Source of the DNA: Diphasiastrum complanatum
Taxonomy: Eukaryota > Streptophyta > Lycopodiopsida > Lycopodiales > Lycopodiaceae
DNA: 64,000 nucleotides
NCBI GenBank assembly: GCA_029204225.1
Contig: CM055102.1
Location: 50,250,426-50,314,425 of the forward strand
Direction: 5' to 3'
Under the pieces are notes generated by a model. That model was given only the letters and a program-made list of their open reading frames with translations. It searched no databases and was not told the DNA's origin. Within the stretch, counting starts at the first letter, position 1. Each line of letters starts with the position of its first letter. Below, piece by piece: positions 33,306-44,750 of the stretch. A program made the position numbers and the translations under genes.

Positions 33306-34290
33306 ATGAAATCTATTGCACCCAAAGCTGATGATGGATCATCCACGACAGATCACACGATTGACCACCCAAGGCCAGCCAAGGGAGGTCACTATCATTC
33401 AGAGACAGATGTCATGAGATGGACGGATGCATTAGCAACTATTGACTGCCAGGCATGTCAATATGAATCAGATCCAGAACCAAGTACATCTTCATCCAAA
33501 TGTTACACTATGGACACACCAATCACATTTGGGGTGAATATGATAAATGTAGCATGGCTGTCAGTGGTGCCAATTGAAAACCCAGTGGACGATGATTTGG
33601 TCCCTTGGCAACATGCTCTAACTTATAATAAAGAGATTGAGCTGACTGATGAATAGGTCCTACACCACATGGACCCAGATTGTTATGGAATCAAGAAAGT
33701 ACCAGGTCAACCACCGCAAAAGTCTACTATGGCGAAAGTCTCAAGGGTCGATCCACCCAAGGCACCTACGAATAAGAAGAATTAGTCGAAGCAGCGCTAC
33801 AACCTAGTGATCTGTTGGAGTGATCTACTCGATGAGGCAATAGCTACAGTGGATGTGGATATTCGCAACCATGAGGCGAATGTCACAGCAGTCCCAATGA
33901 AGGATAACAAGGACGAATCCACCAAGATGACAAAAAAGAGCAAAAAAAAAGTATTGGAATCCTTGAAGTCAATCCAATTGGACTCAGATACAGTGTCATC
34001 TTCTACATAGGTGACAGAAAATCAAAAAATGACCAGTCAGGCTAAGATCAATATGTTGAAAGAAGAATCTCGACGAGCACCAATTCAGGAGATGCTTGAG
34101 ACTTTCAAGAACTATACCTTGGACGACGTGATAATCATGATGTCGCAAGCCCAGAGAGAACCTGATCAAAATCAGACACCAACGGAACAAGTCTTCGAGG
34201 GACCTGCGCGAACACAGCCGATGAACCTTGTCGAGCCAGGTGAAGAAGAAAAGATAGTGCATGTGGGAGAGCAGTTAGCACCCACATAGT
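33306..34290 (+). pseudogene. Linker of gypsy H between protease and RT
   Basis: Corresponds to the 341-codon linker of element C but is cut into frames at 33306-33656, 33807-34010 and 34011-34289 by stops (for example TAG near 33654, 33784 and 34008). Same acidic and Lys-rich composition; no enzyme motif. Confidence 0.7.
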
Positions 34291-35270
34291 TCAAGAGACT
34301 ACGATCGTTGTTGGTGGAATATAAAGGCTATTTTGCAAGGAGTTATAGTGATCTTAAGGGCATGCATTCCACCAATAGTAGTCCAACACACCATACCCTT
34401 GGTGGACGGAGCAGTCCCCAAGGTAAGCCGTTACTACCACTGCAACCTGAATTATACAGAACTGATCAAGCAGGAGTTGCAGAAGTTGATTGATGCAAAT
34501 TTCATCTATGAAATCCTGCACACAAAATGGGTATCACCGATAGTTATAGTACCCAAGAAGAACGGAAAAATGTGGATTTGTGTGAATCTGAAGGCGCTAA
34601 ATACAGTCACCAAAAAAGACCATTTTTCTTTACCATTTACAAAAAGTGTCCTCGACAGGGTAGTTGGTGCCGAAGCCTACAATTTTCTAGATGGCTTCAG
34701 CGGCTACAACCAGTGAAGATAGCCCCCCCAAGCCAACACAAAACAACATTCACCATGGAATGGAGAACCTATGCCTATAAAGTGATGTCATTTGGACTTT
34801 GCAATGCCCCAAGCACTTTCTTGGGAGTCATGTAGGAGGCATTCAAAGATTATTTGCAAAAATTTCTGGAAATTTTCTTGGACGGTCTGTGCGTGCATGG
34901 ACGAGACTCAAAACACTTATCCAACTTGGAGAAGGTGTTACAAAAATGTCGTGAATACGAGATCTTCCTAAATTCAGAAAAATGTCAATCTTGGGTCACA
35001 CATGGCTTGATTCTCGGCCATATAGTGTCAAGACATGGGATTGCCACATATCTATCTAAGATCAGGATCATTGTTGATCTACCACCACCGGGGACGATCT
35101 GTCTACATTTTCATGGGTCATGCTAACTATTATAGGATCTTCATTCTTGATTTTGCGAAGTTAGTCCGACCAATTTACAAACTCACAACGGATCCACATT
35201 GGAAGCCGAGGAAGCCCTAAAGGCTTTTCAGAAGCTTAAGGATGCATTGGATTCAACACCAATCTTACAC
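34290..35270 (+). pseudogene. Reverse transcriptase of gypsy H
   Basis: Reads VIVPKKNGKMWICVNLKAL, FLDGFSGYNQ, then after a short loss KIAPPSQHKTTF and VMSFGLCNAPSTF, then the catalytic box as IFLDGLCVHG: the second Asp of the F-x-D-D is Gly. Stops and frameshifts occur near 34716, 34832, 35100 and 35215. Inactive. Confidence 0.85.
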
Positions 35271-35845
35271 CCACCCAATTGGTCCATTGAGTTCCACGTG
35301 CATATGACGCATCAACGTATGTAGTTGGAGCAGTCTTAACCCAACCAGGTGAACACAAAAAGGATTTTCCAATCCGATTTGCAAGCCGACAGCTCAGTGA
35401 TACCGAAATGAACTATTCAACCACAGAGCGGGAAGCACTCGCAATGATCTATGCGGTTAAGAAATTGATTTTTACACAAACTATCAACCCCTGCTCTATC
35501 TGTTAATAAAACTTGCAACACCGAAAGAATCACCAGATGGCTACTTTTGTTGTTGGAGTTTGATTTTCGGATAGTAGTTCGGAAGGGAAAACAACATTAC
35601 ATGGTAGATCACGTGTCACGAATCAAAGGAAAGGAGATTGCAACCCAACCCGATGATGAGCTGGCACATGTTGTCTTATTTTACGTGGACACAGTACCAG
35701 AATGGGCTACCGACATTGTTAAATATCTAATGCGGGGCCAACTAGACAAATCTTTACCAAATGCGGAACAACAGAAATTGACCTTAAAGGCTAGACCTTA
35801 TCAGCTGATTGATGACCAGTTGTATCGAAGAGGTCCAGATGGAAT
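35271..35845 (+). pseudogene. RNase H and tether of gypsy H
   Basis: Matches the RNase H of C (RQLSDTEMNYSTTEREALAMIYAVKK) but a deletion of about 35-50 bp near 35465 removes the stretch before the TDHQP motif and changes frame. After this the tether (LLLEFDFRIVVRKGKQHYMVDHVSR) is open. Confidence 0.8.
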
Positions 35846-36948
35846 TCTTCAGCAATGTATTTTTCCTCATGAGGCCACCTAGATCATATCGCTTTCACAT
35901 GAAGGCATGGGTGGGGGTCATTTTGCATCTGACATTACAGTTTGCAAGATCCTGCAATCAGGATGTTGGTGGCCAACGATTCATAAGGATATGGAGGAAT
36001 ACTTGAAAAAATGCGGTGTGCCAAAGGGCAAGGAGACCAACAAGATTGAATTATGACTTACTACACCCAGTCTTAGCCCAAACACCATTTAAAAAGTGAG
36101 GATTGGATTATATTTGTCCAATTCACCCTGCAGCAAGGAGTTCCCAAGCTCGATACATAATCGTAACCACAGACTACCTCACCAAATGGGTTGAAGCCAA
36201 GGCAGTAAGAGTAGCTGATGCTAGGACCACTGCCAAGTTCCTTTATGAAAATATCATTATATGCTTCGGATGCCCGGTGGAGCTAGTCAGCGATCGCGGA
36301 AGCCATTTCATCAACGAGACCATCAAAGTCCTGTTGGAGGAATTCTTTGTGATCCACAGAACTAGTATGTCTTATTATCCTCGTGGTAATGGGCAAGCAA
36401 AATCATCCAATAAGATCCTGTGTAGCATGCTCACGAAAACAGTTGAAGCTAGCATATCAGATTGGGAACACAAGTTGCATGCTACACTGTGGGCATTCAG
36501 GACAGCATATAAAGGAAGCACTGACCAAACACCCTTCCAATTGGTATATGGTGAGAATGTTGTGATGCCAGTAGAGTTTCTAGTTCCTTCATTAAGGATT
36601 GCCACCCCGCAACGTCCTAATGAGTCCAAATCTCTACAGCTACGCCACGAAGCTCTGCATAAACTCTGTGAAACATGCTTACTAGCTGTGCATGCATTGG
36701 TAGCTGAAAAGGAAAGACGCAAAGCTTGGCATGATCGCAGATTACAAAAGAAGGATCTTCGTTTAGGAGATCTGGTCCGGATGTATAAAACCAAGGCGAT
36801 CAAGAGAAAGTTAAAATTCACAGGAGAAGGTCCTTATAGGATCAAGGAAATTCTTAATCATAGAGCTGTGAATTTGGAAAAGCTCGATGGGACACCATTC
36901 GATACACCCATCAACGGTAGCCGGTTTCACAAATACTGGCCACCGTAG
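35846..36948 (+). pseudogene. Integrase of gypsy H
   Basis: The HHCC part (about 35880-36050) is frame-shifted and has GVPK where C has DVCQ. The core and C-terminus form a 281-codon frame (36103-36948) with DYICPIHP, ELVSDRGSHF, NGQAKSSNK (the catalytic Glu position reads Lys), GDLVRMYK and EGPYRIKEIL. It shows the continuous sequence at copia D's insertion site (INETIKVLLEEFF). Confidence 0.85.
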
Positions 36949-37249
36949 TAAGATAGATCCAGATTGGCGATGGCATGTTACAAAAAGCTATTCTACTAAA
37001 CCATCACCGCTAGATCTAAAAAGGTCCATTAGAATCCAAGAAGGATCCAGATCTAGATAGGATCAAGAAGGAAGCAGATCATCAGACTGACTGATGGATC
37101 TACTACCAAGTATCCATTAGAACTTCTAGAGAACCACCGACAATTAGATCAAGCATGGATGAAGCTGATTACCAGTTTACAAAAGTTAAAAATCAGAACA
37201 TCTTGAGATCTCATCTAAAAACACTCTAAAAGAGCACTTTTTCATGATT

Positions 37250-37620
37250 TTTTGAGATCTCCTAAGAGATAACTCTTGAAACTTGGACAGTCACCAGATC
37301 TGACTTACATGCATCCATGAAAATCTCTACGAGAGTTCCTAATGGAGGAATCATCATTTTTTAGTGTATGCGAGAGTTTCCAGAAGCTGAATTTTCAGTA
37401 CCCTTGTAGAGCCTCAAGATCATCTTACCAACCCTCGCAAGGTGCCTAAATGTAATCAGAGCAGTAAAATTAGTCTGACTACATGGTTTGATCTTGAAAA
37501 TTCAATCACAGAAACAAGTTGTGTGAGATATCACTTCCTGCAAGAGTTGAACCCTGAACCCTCGCAGAACCTTCGCATAGCAGTCAAATCACCTTTTGAA
37601 CTCTTGCAGACTTCCCTGAG
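37250..37620 (+). repeat. CTCGCAAG/GCGAGAG motif patch downstream of gypsy H
   Basis: Variants of the motif seen in the leader of gypsy C (ACGAGAGTTCC, GCGAGAGTTTCC, CCCTCGCAAGG, CTCGCAGAACC, CTCTTGCAGAC) recur about seven times in both orientations. The patch precedes the ORF at 37975. Confidence 0.5.
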
Positions 37621-37974
37621 GTCTTAGAATTTTGTGAAGAAGGTGCCTGCCAAAATTTGGATGGAACTGAGGAAGAGAAAGTGGATTTCACCTAATATGC
37701 ACTCTACATTCCACTATATAAGGGCTGAATCTGAGTCATTTGTCACCTTTACTAGCAAAGCTTTGTCGAAATTTACATTGAAATTACCAAGTTCTTCGTT
37801 TGCGACCAAACTTCTTACCAACTATCATCTGATCATACTGAACATCGATCTGCGCTCTGAACTACACTTCTTGTCATTCAACACTCGTTATTCACAGTTT
37901 TCTGCCGTTTTCACACTCTTTTCTATTTTCCACCATTCTTTCCATTTTTCTGACCTCTAATCATCACTGCTAGC

Positions 37975-38481
37975 ATGGCCTCCTCACCCTCTGAAGACTC
38001 TGGTGCCAAACAGGTGATCCAGTGTGACATCCCCGAGGCCACACAGATTTGGCCTCTACTCTTTGACGCTCTGATCCAACCATGGCTACAGACAGTTGGT
38101 CCACTTCTAGCGGCAATGGATTTTTACCCGATGCTCTTCCATTCTGAGATTAACATGGGCCTTGCCCTTCACGCTTACGCCACCTGGGACGAGGAAACGA
38201 CTCATTTCCACTTCCTGTACCAAGGTACCACGTACAAGGTCAAGATTAATGTCGACTCGATGATTACCATTGGCATTATGTCTGGTGATCGTCAGTCCTT
38301 CTCCCATCGCAACGCCAAAACTCTGATCAAGCCTTTCATCACCCAAACCGCACCAGAAATCCCCATACATACTAACAATGGTTACTTGATAGAGGCTATC
38401 ACGGAACCCGTCATTCAGACGGCTGCGCATCTATTAAATAACTTTCTGGTTATTTTAACCTTTTGCAAAGACAGAATCTAG
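37975..38481 (+). CDS. ORF of 168 codons downstream of gypsy H, unknown
   Basis: ATG at 37975 in a CTAGCATGGCCTCC context and stop at 38479-38481. Residues 1-12 are Ser-rich (MASSPSEDSG). The middle is hydrophobic/aromatic (WPLLFDALIQPWL, MDFYPMLFHSEINMG, TTHFHFLYQGTTYKVKI), then an LIKPFITQTAP segment. No catalytic motif is recognised. The general shape recalls the 'putative plant transposon protein' domains found as extra ORFs near gypsy pol, which fits the position about 1 kb after H integrase on the same strand; this is inference. It may instead be the start of a larger split ORF continuing in the Ser/Thr/Pro-rich stretch at 38598. Confidence 0.4.
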   Translation: MASSPSEDSGAKQVIQCDIPEATQIWPLLFDALIQPWLQTVGPLLAAMDFYPMLFHSEINMGLALHAYATWDEETTHFHFLYQGTTYKVKINVDSMITIGIMSGDRQSFSHRNAKTLIKPFITQTAPEIPIHTNNGYLIEAITEPVIQTAAHLLNNFLVILTFCKDRI

Positions 38482-38597
38482 TCTAAGCTGTTGAGTCAAA
38501 TAATAGAATCCTTTCTAGAATTCCCTGGTCCCTCTGTTGAAGATGCACCTCCACTACCGCACTAACCACCCCATCAACAACTGCCACTTCTTCTTCC

Positions 38598-38917
38598 ATG
38601 CAATCCCCCACTCCGATTTCTGTTGTTGCCACCTCTCTTCCTGTTCCATCCACATCTATTTCTGTCTCCATCCCCATTTCTTCTGTTGATACCACTCCTA
38701 TTTCTCTTCCAGTATCCACTACTCCATCCATCACCATCGCATCTTCCATCACTCCTGTCGCCACCATTGCTTCCATTCCATTCAATCCTTCTGATTCTCA
38801 ATTGTCTCCCGACACTCTAGCGTGGATGCAAGTCATCAATTTTTCACCCCCACGCCAGACGCTTTCTGCTCCATACTCACTTCTATTTCTCACGCTTTCT
38901 TCTGTTGATACCACTCC

Positions 38918-38925
<8 letters not shown>
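38598..38925 (+). other. Ser/Thr/Pro/Ile-rich open stretch before a CT tract
   Basis: A low-complexity reading (repeats of ISVSIPISS, TTPISLPVS) open from 38598 and running into the CT microsatellite. The phrase TTCTTCTGTTGATACCACTC occurs twice (near 38678 and 38898). It may be the low-complexity C-terminal region of the ORF at 37975 after frame breaks, or non-coding. Confidence 0.35.

Positions 38926-38987
<62 letters not shown>
38923..38987. repeat. (CT)n microsatellite
   Basis: About 65 bp of uninterrupted CT dinucleotides. Confidence 0.95.
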
Positions 38988-38990
<3 letters not shown>

Positions 38991-40127
38991 TAATTATTAG
39001 AGGCCAACTTTTTGTTATGTTTATATCCCCTACTTCATACTATATGTAGTAGATAGCAATTGGGGATGGCTCCCATAAGAGTTCATTTTAGAGCAAGATC
39101 AAACCTCTTGACATTTCCCTTATTCTTTGTGTATACATATACAATTGTCTATGATAAAATGGTATAAGCTGGTTTTGACACCCATAAAGAAAGTATGGGA
39201 TTGCATAAATTCATAAAATCACTGGAGTGTTCGTATAGATCATATGCAATTTTCCTGCTACTTGTACTCGACTCACACTCAAGTACATAGTCAAAGCACT
39301 TGACTCACAAAGTATCAACCAAACACCATGCTCTCAACAAGAGTCTGCCACACTCTGAACTTGACTTGTTCCCCATCCAACTTGAAACACAAGCGGACCA
39401 CATGAGACACAAGACTCACACCGAGGAAACCTCACTGCCACCATGAGATTATCATCCTCCATCTTACTAGACTGACATCCTATCATACGCTTACAAGACA
39501 AACTCATAACGCTGATAACAATGAGCAACTATGGCTCAACCTGAGGAAATCTTACTGCCACTAAGATTATACCCTCGCCAGAAAATCAGCTAGTAGACAT
39601 GTCAACAAGTCACTGAGCATCAAATAAAAACTTTATTTATCTTTATTTTTTTCTTTCAGTATCAAATGCATAACCAATCAAACTCCAACTCTGATCTACG
39701 TCTAGTCACAAAGACTCTTATGACAAAGTCACATGTAAGCAATCACATTAATGCGACCAACACAAATGACAAACAGATCAACTGATGATCACTGCTTACT
39801 GAAGAAGATATCCTCCTATACCATACACCTTTGTCATAGGTAGATCCACTACTACAACAACCATGCGTCCAAAGCTCCACGCATATGTCCTGAGATGTCC
39901 TCCAATGCACCATGTACCTCCCAGAGATACATCACTGTCCAAGTGTCCTATCCAACCATCCATTCCACTTTGCCTTGCCTTGCCAAGCTATCATTCATCC
40001 TTCATGCACCAAGCATACAAGGCTACCAAGGACTCTGATGAATTCCCTACATTTCATGAGCTTTCTCCTGTAGGTTACACGCTTTGACAAGCATCCACAA
40101 AAAATATGGATCACATATCAACTTGGA
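38988..40127. other. Unassigned region
   Basis: No gene supported. Contains short repeats of ACTGCCAC(C/T)A(T)GAGATTAT (near 39435 and 39550). An open frame of 74 codons at 39863 has no recognisable feature. Confidence 0.35.
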
Positions 40128-41010
40128 CTACTCATTCATGAGTGGAGTAAGGACTCTTGAAGTGTTTTTAGACTCATAAATGGATTGAAAAATACTCCAT
40201 GCTTCTTGAGCATTGACACAAGAACTAATCTCTCTTAGAACTTCATTAGAGACATTTAGCTTCAAAACAGGAAGAGCAACACGTGCCCTTTTCTTGAATT
40301 TGGAAATTTCTTGAGGATCAGTAGGCTCCTCATTCCCATTCACTATATCTATTAGACCTTGAAGTACAAGAATGGATTCTATCCTCACTTTCTATGTACC
40401 ATAATTTGTAGAAGTGAGTCTCTCACTTTGCTCTAATAGATAAGATCCCATTGAAGTCATGCCTAGAAAATTGATTTTGGCTTACTAAATGAATGTTTTC
40501 ATAGGTTCAAAACTAATCAAATGTAAACTATTGATCATTTGGATTCAAGTAACAAATGATTGAGAACTCAAAGAAGGCCAAAAATAGCAATTTCTAGGTG
40601 CTAGTCAAAATTTGCACTTAATATTTCAAAGCAAAGGTGGATGACGTAAATCAAAGTTCACACGTGTGAAATAGCTTAAAAACGTCAGATTTATCATTTA
40701 GAAAGTTTCATCCATTCATAGGATCATAGATCCAAACAATGCTTCTTAGATTGGAGAAAATTGAAAAATAGTGAAAATTTGCTATTTTGACTCCTACAAT
40801 AAAGGATCTTTGATAGTACAGCCTTCAAGCATGTAAAACTCTATTTTTCTTCTTCAATATGCCTCACTTTGAGTGCAAAGAACTCTCCTTAGGATCCACC
40901 AATCCTCTTGAGGTCACTTGCATCACAATCTACACTTGATTAGCTTTCCATTCATATGCAACATGGATGGAAAGGATGAGAAGTAACTTGATTAGAGGCC
41001 TCAAAACTCT
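40128..41010 (-). pseudogene. Copia gag start with leader, truncated
   Basis: On the minus strand ATG at about 40461 opens MTSMGSYLL, then SERLTSTNYG before a stop, followed by KVRIESILVLQ and LIDIVNGNEEP (DUF4219), LKLNVSNEVLREISS and AWSIFQSIYESK (UBN2), ending at 40128. Upstream (40462-41010) is leader sequence holding a perfect TTCACACGTGTGAA palindrome (40657-40670). LTR and pol are missing. Related to gag of elements B and G. Confidence 0.7.
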
Positions 41011-41060
41011 ACTATGACTGCCATCGATACCATCTCATCACCCTCATCATCTGTTATAAT

Positions 41061-41406
41061 GTGGCCTTGGCACATTATAATGCCATTGTCCAATATCCAT
41101 CCATCCACCATCCTTGCTCCATCTCTGACTTCCCCTTCATTGCATCCACCTCCATTATCGACTACCAACAGCTCCAACTAACCTTGCCTCATTTCGACCT
41201 CCAAACTAGCGAAGACCGCACCTTCGACCAAGATCTCCAGTACGTTGCTCAGGTCGAAGCCACCACCATATTTCCAATTGATCTTAACATTACTCCTCTC
41301 GAGTTCGCCACCTCACCACCTCACGCCATATTGCCTTCTGCCGCTTCCTCACCACCCCCCATCATTTCTTCTCCCCCCAAATCTAATCTTCCATCCACCT
41401 CCATCA
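41061..41406 (+). other. Pro/Ser-rich ORF interrupted by LTR F, unknown
   Basis: A 116-codon open stretch (MALAHYNAIVQYPS start, Pro/Ser-rich end SSPPPIISSPP) whose last codons are supplied by the start of LTR F, so the original ORF was longer or is accidental. No domain recognised. Confidence 0.25.
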
Positions 41407-42377
41407 TGTAGAACAACTGATCAAACAGATCTTGATTCTACTAATAAAACGCACAATTTACTTGACAAAGGATGAGGAAGAAACGAACGCAAACTTGAAC
41501 CATTTCTATTCATGACCAACTCGAAAAGATTTGCAAAGGATTCACGAAATTTGTCTTGCAGTCAGCTCGAAAGATTCACGAAACAGGTAGAAGCTCGTGG
41601 CTTTCTTGTTGAAGCTCGAAAGATTCGCAAACAAAATCTTGTCGCAAAATATTCTATTTTTTGTTCAAGCCTCAAATGTCGCAAAATTGTCGCGAACAAT
41701 TTGCGAAATCTTCTAGGTTGTTCTTCAAGCTCACTTGTTGCAAAACTATCTCGAACAGCTCATGGAATATTCTAGATTTCTTCTTCAAGCTCAAGAATTG
41801 TCATTTGTCACGAACAATTTGCGAAAGACAAAATTGTCGCGAAGAGACAGTGTCGCAAACAATTCGTGAAAGACGAAGCTGACACAAAGAGATGGACTGT
41901 CGCGAATAATTCTCGAACAAAATTTATTCGAGTCTGAAAACATAGCATCTATTTAAATATCAACTGTCGTAAATGGTTAGATATCTACTATTACAGCATT
42001 GAAGGCCAAAAGACCTGTAAATAAAAGGTCAAAAGACCTGTCTTGTAAGAATATAAATACATGTGCACTACTCATTGTAACACACTCACTCAATCAAAAA
42101 CACAACAATGAGATAAGACAACAAGAGATGTATATTGATGAATCAGATTCAGAGTTATAAAAGTACGTTTTTGATCAATAGTTTCTTATTGTCTAAATTG
42201 TTTTAAGTTGTCTCTTACTGCCGCATATAATTTTTGCACGCATATTTAATCAGAACAAATACTGTTCTATTAGTAGATAGATCAAATAAAATCTCGATTG
42301 AAGACGTTGATAATAGTTTAATTTATTCAAACTTGCATCGTGTTCTCTATGGAAGAATAATTACTATTTTTCCTACA
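41407..42377 (+). repeat. 5' LTR of copia F with TCGCGAA motif field
   Basis: 971 bp with matching ends TGTAGAAC...TTTTTCCTACA. TATA box TATAAATA at 42052-42059. The U3 part (41515-41930) carries many variants of TCGCGAA/TTGCGAAA/TCGCAAAA, for example near 41691, 41834 and 41898. A 20-bp phrase around AAAAGACCTGT is duplicated near 42010-42040. Confidence 0.8.
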
Positions 42378-42378
42378 G

Positions 42379-42390
42379 TGGTATCATAGC
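42379..42390 (+). promoter_or_regulatory. Primer-binding site of copia F
   Basis: TGGTATCATAGC, one base different from the usual TGGTATCAGAGC, one base inside the LTR end. Confidence 0.85.
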
Positions 42391-42492
42391 TTACGGAAAT
42401 AAAGTTGATATAGTGGTATCTTCACATCCCTCTCAGCATTCTTCATACATCCATTAGTAAGCCGCTATCTGGAGGTTATTCAGAATTAAAAG

Positions 42493-43410
42493 ATGTCATC
42501 AATCACCAATATTCAAGCTAAGATCACTACAATATTGGACCCAGAAGGTTCAAACTACTTGATTTGGAGATTAAAGACTTCACTCTTGTTGAAGGGCGAA
42601 GGTCTATGGCAATGGATAGAGCCAATTGAGGAGAATCCAGACACTACTCTTGGCAAAGAACTTCAAGAATGGAGTTTAAAAAATGACAAAGCTGTAGCAA
42701 TTATTGCTTCTTCATTGCATGACAATATAATGCTAGATCTTACATCAATTTCAAATGCAAAGGTTTTATGGGAAGAATTGCAAATCAAGAATGAGACTCG
42801 ATCTCGTAATCAGATCATGTTCTTGGAAGACTAATTAATATACCTACAGTGGGACGGCAAAGACATGAACACATTCGTGCGAAAGATTAAAGATCTGTTT
42901 ATTTTCTTAGTCTATCCAAAGCAGTATGTCTGGTCAGCCAAACACTGCACAGGTACCTTATAGACAAAAACCTATATGGTGCCCACACTGCCGGGCTACA
43001 CATTCTGCTGAAGCTTGTCCTTCATATCAGCCTATTCATGCACATACAGTTCAACAGTATGACGAACATCCATCAGAGTCTAGACATTAATTTTCCTATC
43101 CCGAATACCCACCTGAAAGTCTAGAACCATTAGCCATACAAGATGGCTATGCTGTTATACAAGGGCCATTGCACACCAGAAGTTTCATCTGTGGTGAAAC
43201 TGGCCACTTCATGGTTGATTGTCCAGTCAAGACCCAGTACCATGCTGAGTGTCCTAACTGTATCAGAAAACACAGTTTCAAAGATTGTCCAAAACAACCA
43301 ACTAAGATCCTACCTGCCCGTCACGTCAGTTATGACTCACGATAGGATCCTCACGACAACGCAACAGGAGCACAATAGCAACCAACAGTTAAACCTGCTG
43401 CTTACTTGAG
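42493..43410 (+). pseudogene. Gag of copia F
   Basis: ATG at 42493 opens a 113-codon frame with DPEGSNYLIWRLKTSLLL (DUF4219-like), WIEPIEENPD, AIIASSLHDNIMLDL and AKVLWEELQIKNE (UBN2). After the stop at 42832 the reading continues in pieces to a degraded knuckle region, FICGETGHFMVDCP then ECPNC...FKDCP, near 43180-43290. The first Cys of the CCHC is lost. A different gag lineage from B, D and G. Confidence 0.75.
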
Positions 43411-43450
43411 AAGTTTCTTTCAAACTTCTACATTACCAAACAATACACCA

Positions 43451-43859
43451 GTTTTATAATGAAAAAATGACAATATGAAATGAGTCCTTGTCGAAAGAAA
43501 GTGAAACTGATATTCAGTCATCTACTACAATGTCCAACCAAGAGCAACCTCCATAGGGAATTGACAGTTTTTCTCCACTTCTAAAACCTCAAATCTATTT
43601 GTCTTTCCACATGCTGATAAGATTTCCATGGTGCAAATACACAATAAATCTAGGATTTGAAAATCTAGATAGAGATTTGGTTCTGAATCTCTTGTTTAAA
43701 GAGGTCCTCAGGACATAGTACCTCAACCATACCTGCATCTCAAGCTATATCTTACATCATCTGCTATCACTGATGGTAGATTTTAGTCTCACCAAACATG
43801 CCTTGTTTTGACAAGGCCATGTCAGAGTAAGAATTATTACTCTACAAAACAAAATGAAT
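43451..43859. other. Unassigned junction between copia F and G
   Basis: No domain recognised; may be decayed F sequence. Element G begins abruptly near 43860-43890 in mid-gag. Confidence 0.35.
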
Positions 43860-43882
43860 ATTGCAATTGTCAAAGTACATTA

Positions 43883-44268
43883 TCAATGTACATTAAGATG
43901 AATGTCTCTAATGAGATATTGAGGGAGATTGGTGATTGTTCTACATCCAAGGAAGCTTGGGATTGTATCAAGTCCATCTATGAGGCTAAGAACACCTCTA
44001 GGCTCCTCACTCTTAGAAATCAAATATTTCAAAGTAGTCAAAAGAGTGATGAGAGTGCATCTAATTATGTTTTGAGAGTCAAGGATATTCATAGGGAGCT
44101 TGCATGTATTGGTGAATCGATCAATCAAAGTGAGCTAGTCCAAGTCATTCTCAATGGCTTGAGAGATGAATATGACAACCTTGTCCAATCCGACGCCATT
44201 AAGGAGGAGCTACCAAGTTTGGAGGCCCTTCAAAGTGTGCTTATTTTTGAAGAATCAAGACAAGATTA
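43883..44268 (+). pseudogene. Gag (UBN2) of copia G
   Basis: Open reading with IKMNVSNEILREIGDC, AWDCIKSIYEAKN, LLTLRNQIF, ELVQVILNGLRDEYDN and EELPSLEALQ. The N-terminal third and start codon are missing. A stop at 44267-44269 separates it from the following knuckle frame. Confidence 0.85.
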
Positions 44269-44303
44269 AAAACTCTTGAGGATGGACAAGCCATCACTCA
44301 ATC

Positions 44304-44750
44304 ATGATGATGGCAAAGTTCTATTTTCCAAGCACAACGAGAGGAGTAAGAAGCAACACCATCACTTCTCTACTGAAAAAAGCTAAAGACCAACATGAAG
44401 AGGAGGAGGAGGATACCTCTCATGCTTCTACTTCAAATCTCAAGAAGAAGAAGATCAAGTGCTTTTATTGTGGCAAGAAAGGCCATTATGCCACCAATTG
44501 CTTCAAGAAGAAGAATCAACTCAATCAAGCCAACATCACCAATGAGAAAGAAGACTATATTGCAAGTGATGGAGAAGGCTCTCTTATGGCATCAAGCTTC
44601 TCCTCTTCCACCTTCAACAAGGATGACTCATGGTATATTGATAGTGGAGCATCTTCACATATGTGTGGCTCCAAGCACTCTTTTTCATCTATTATGTCTT
44701 ATGATGGAGTCAAGAAGACCATATACTTTGCAAGTAAGCATGAGTGCAAT
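44304..44750 (+). pseudogene. CCHC and protease start of copia G, cut by J
   Basis: Reads a Lys/Glu-rich linker, CFYCGKKGHYATNCF (intact C-x2-C-x4-H-x4-C), then the protease site SWYIDSGASSHM and the strand after it (KKTIYFASKHE). The apparent continuation past 44750 is LTR J sequence, not protease. The rest of protease is at 49510. Confidence 0.9.

Larger units (their letters stand above)
32424..37150 (+). mobile_element. Ty3/gypsy element H, decayed, opposite strand to C
   Basis: A plus-strand relative of gypsy C lacking LTR, leader and gag on its left. It starts in the piece before protease and runs through protease, linker, RT, RNase H and integrase to 3' untranslated sequence, which matches C to about 37150. 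Many stops and small deletions are present. It provides the uninterrupted versions of the sites where D and E entered C. With C it forms a large, broken inverted repeat about 4.7 kb apart at the protease ends. Confidence 0.85.
41407..43450 (+). mobile_element. 5' half of copia element F
   Basis: 5' LTR (41407-42377), primer-binding site, gag start and a degraded zinc-knuckle region up to about 43450. No protease, integrase, RT or 3' LTR. Downstream the sequence becomes unrecognisable and then changes to element G near 43860. Confidence 0.75.
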
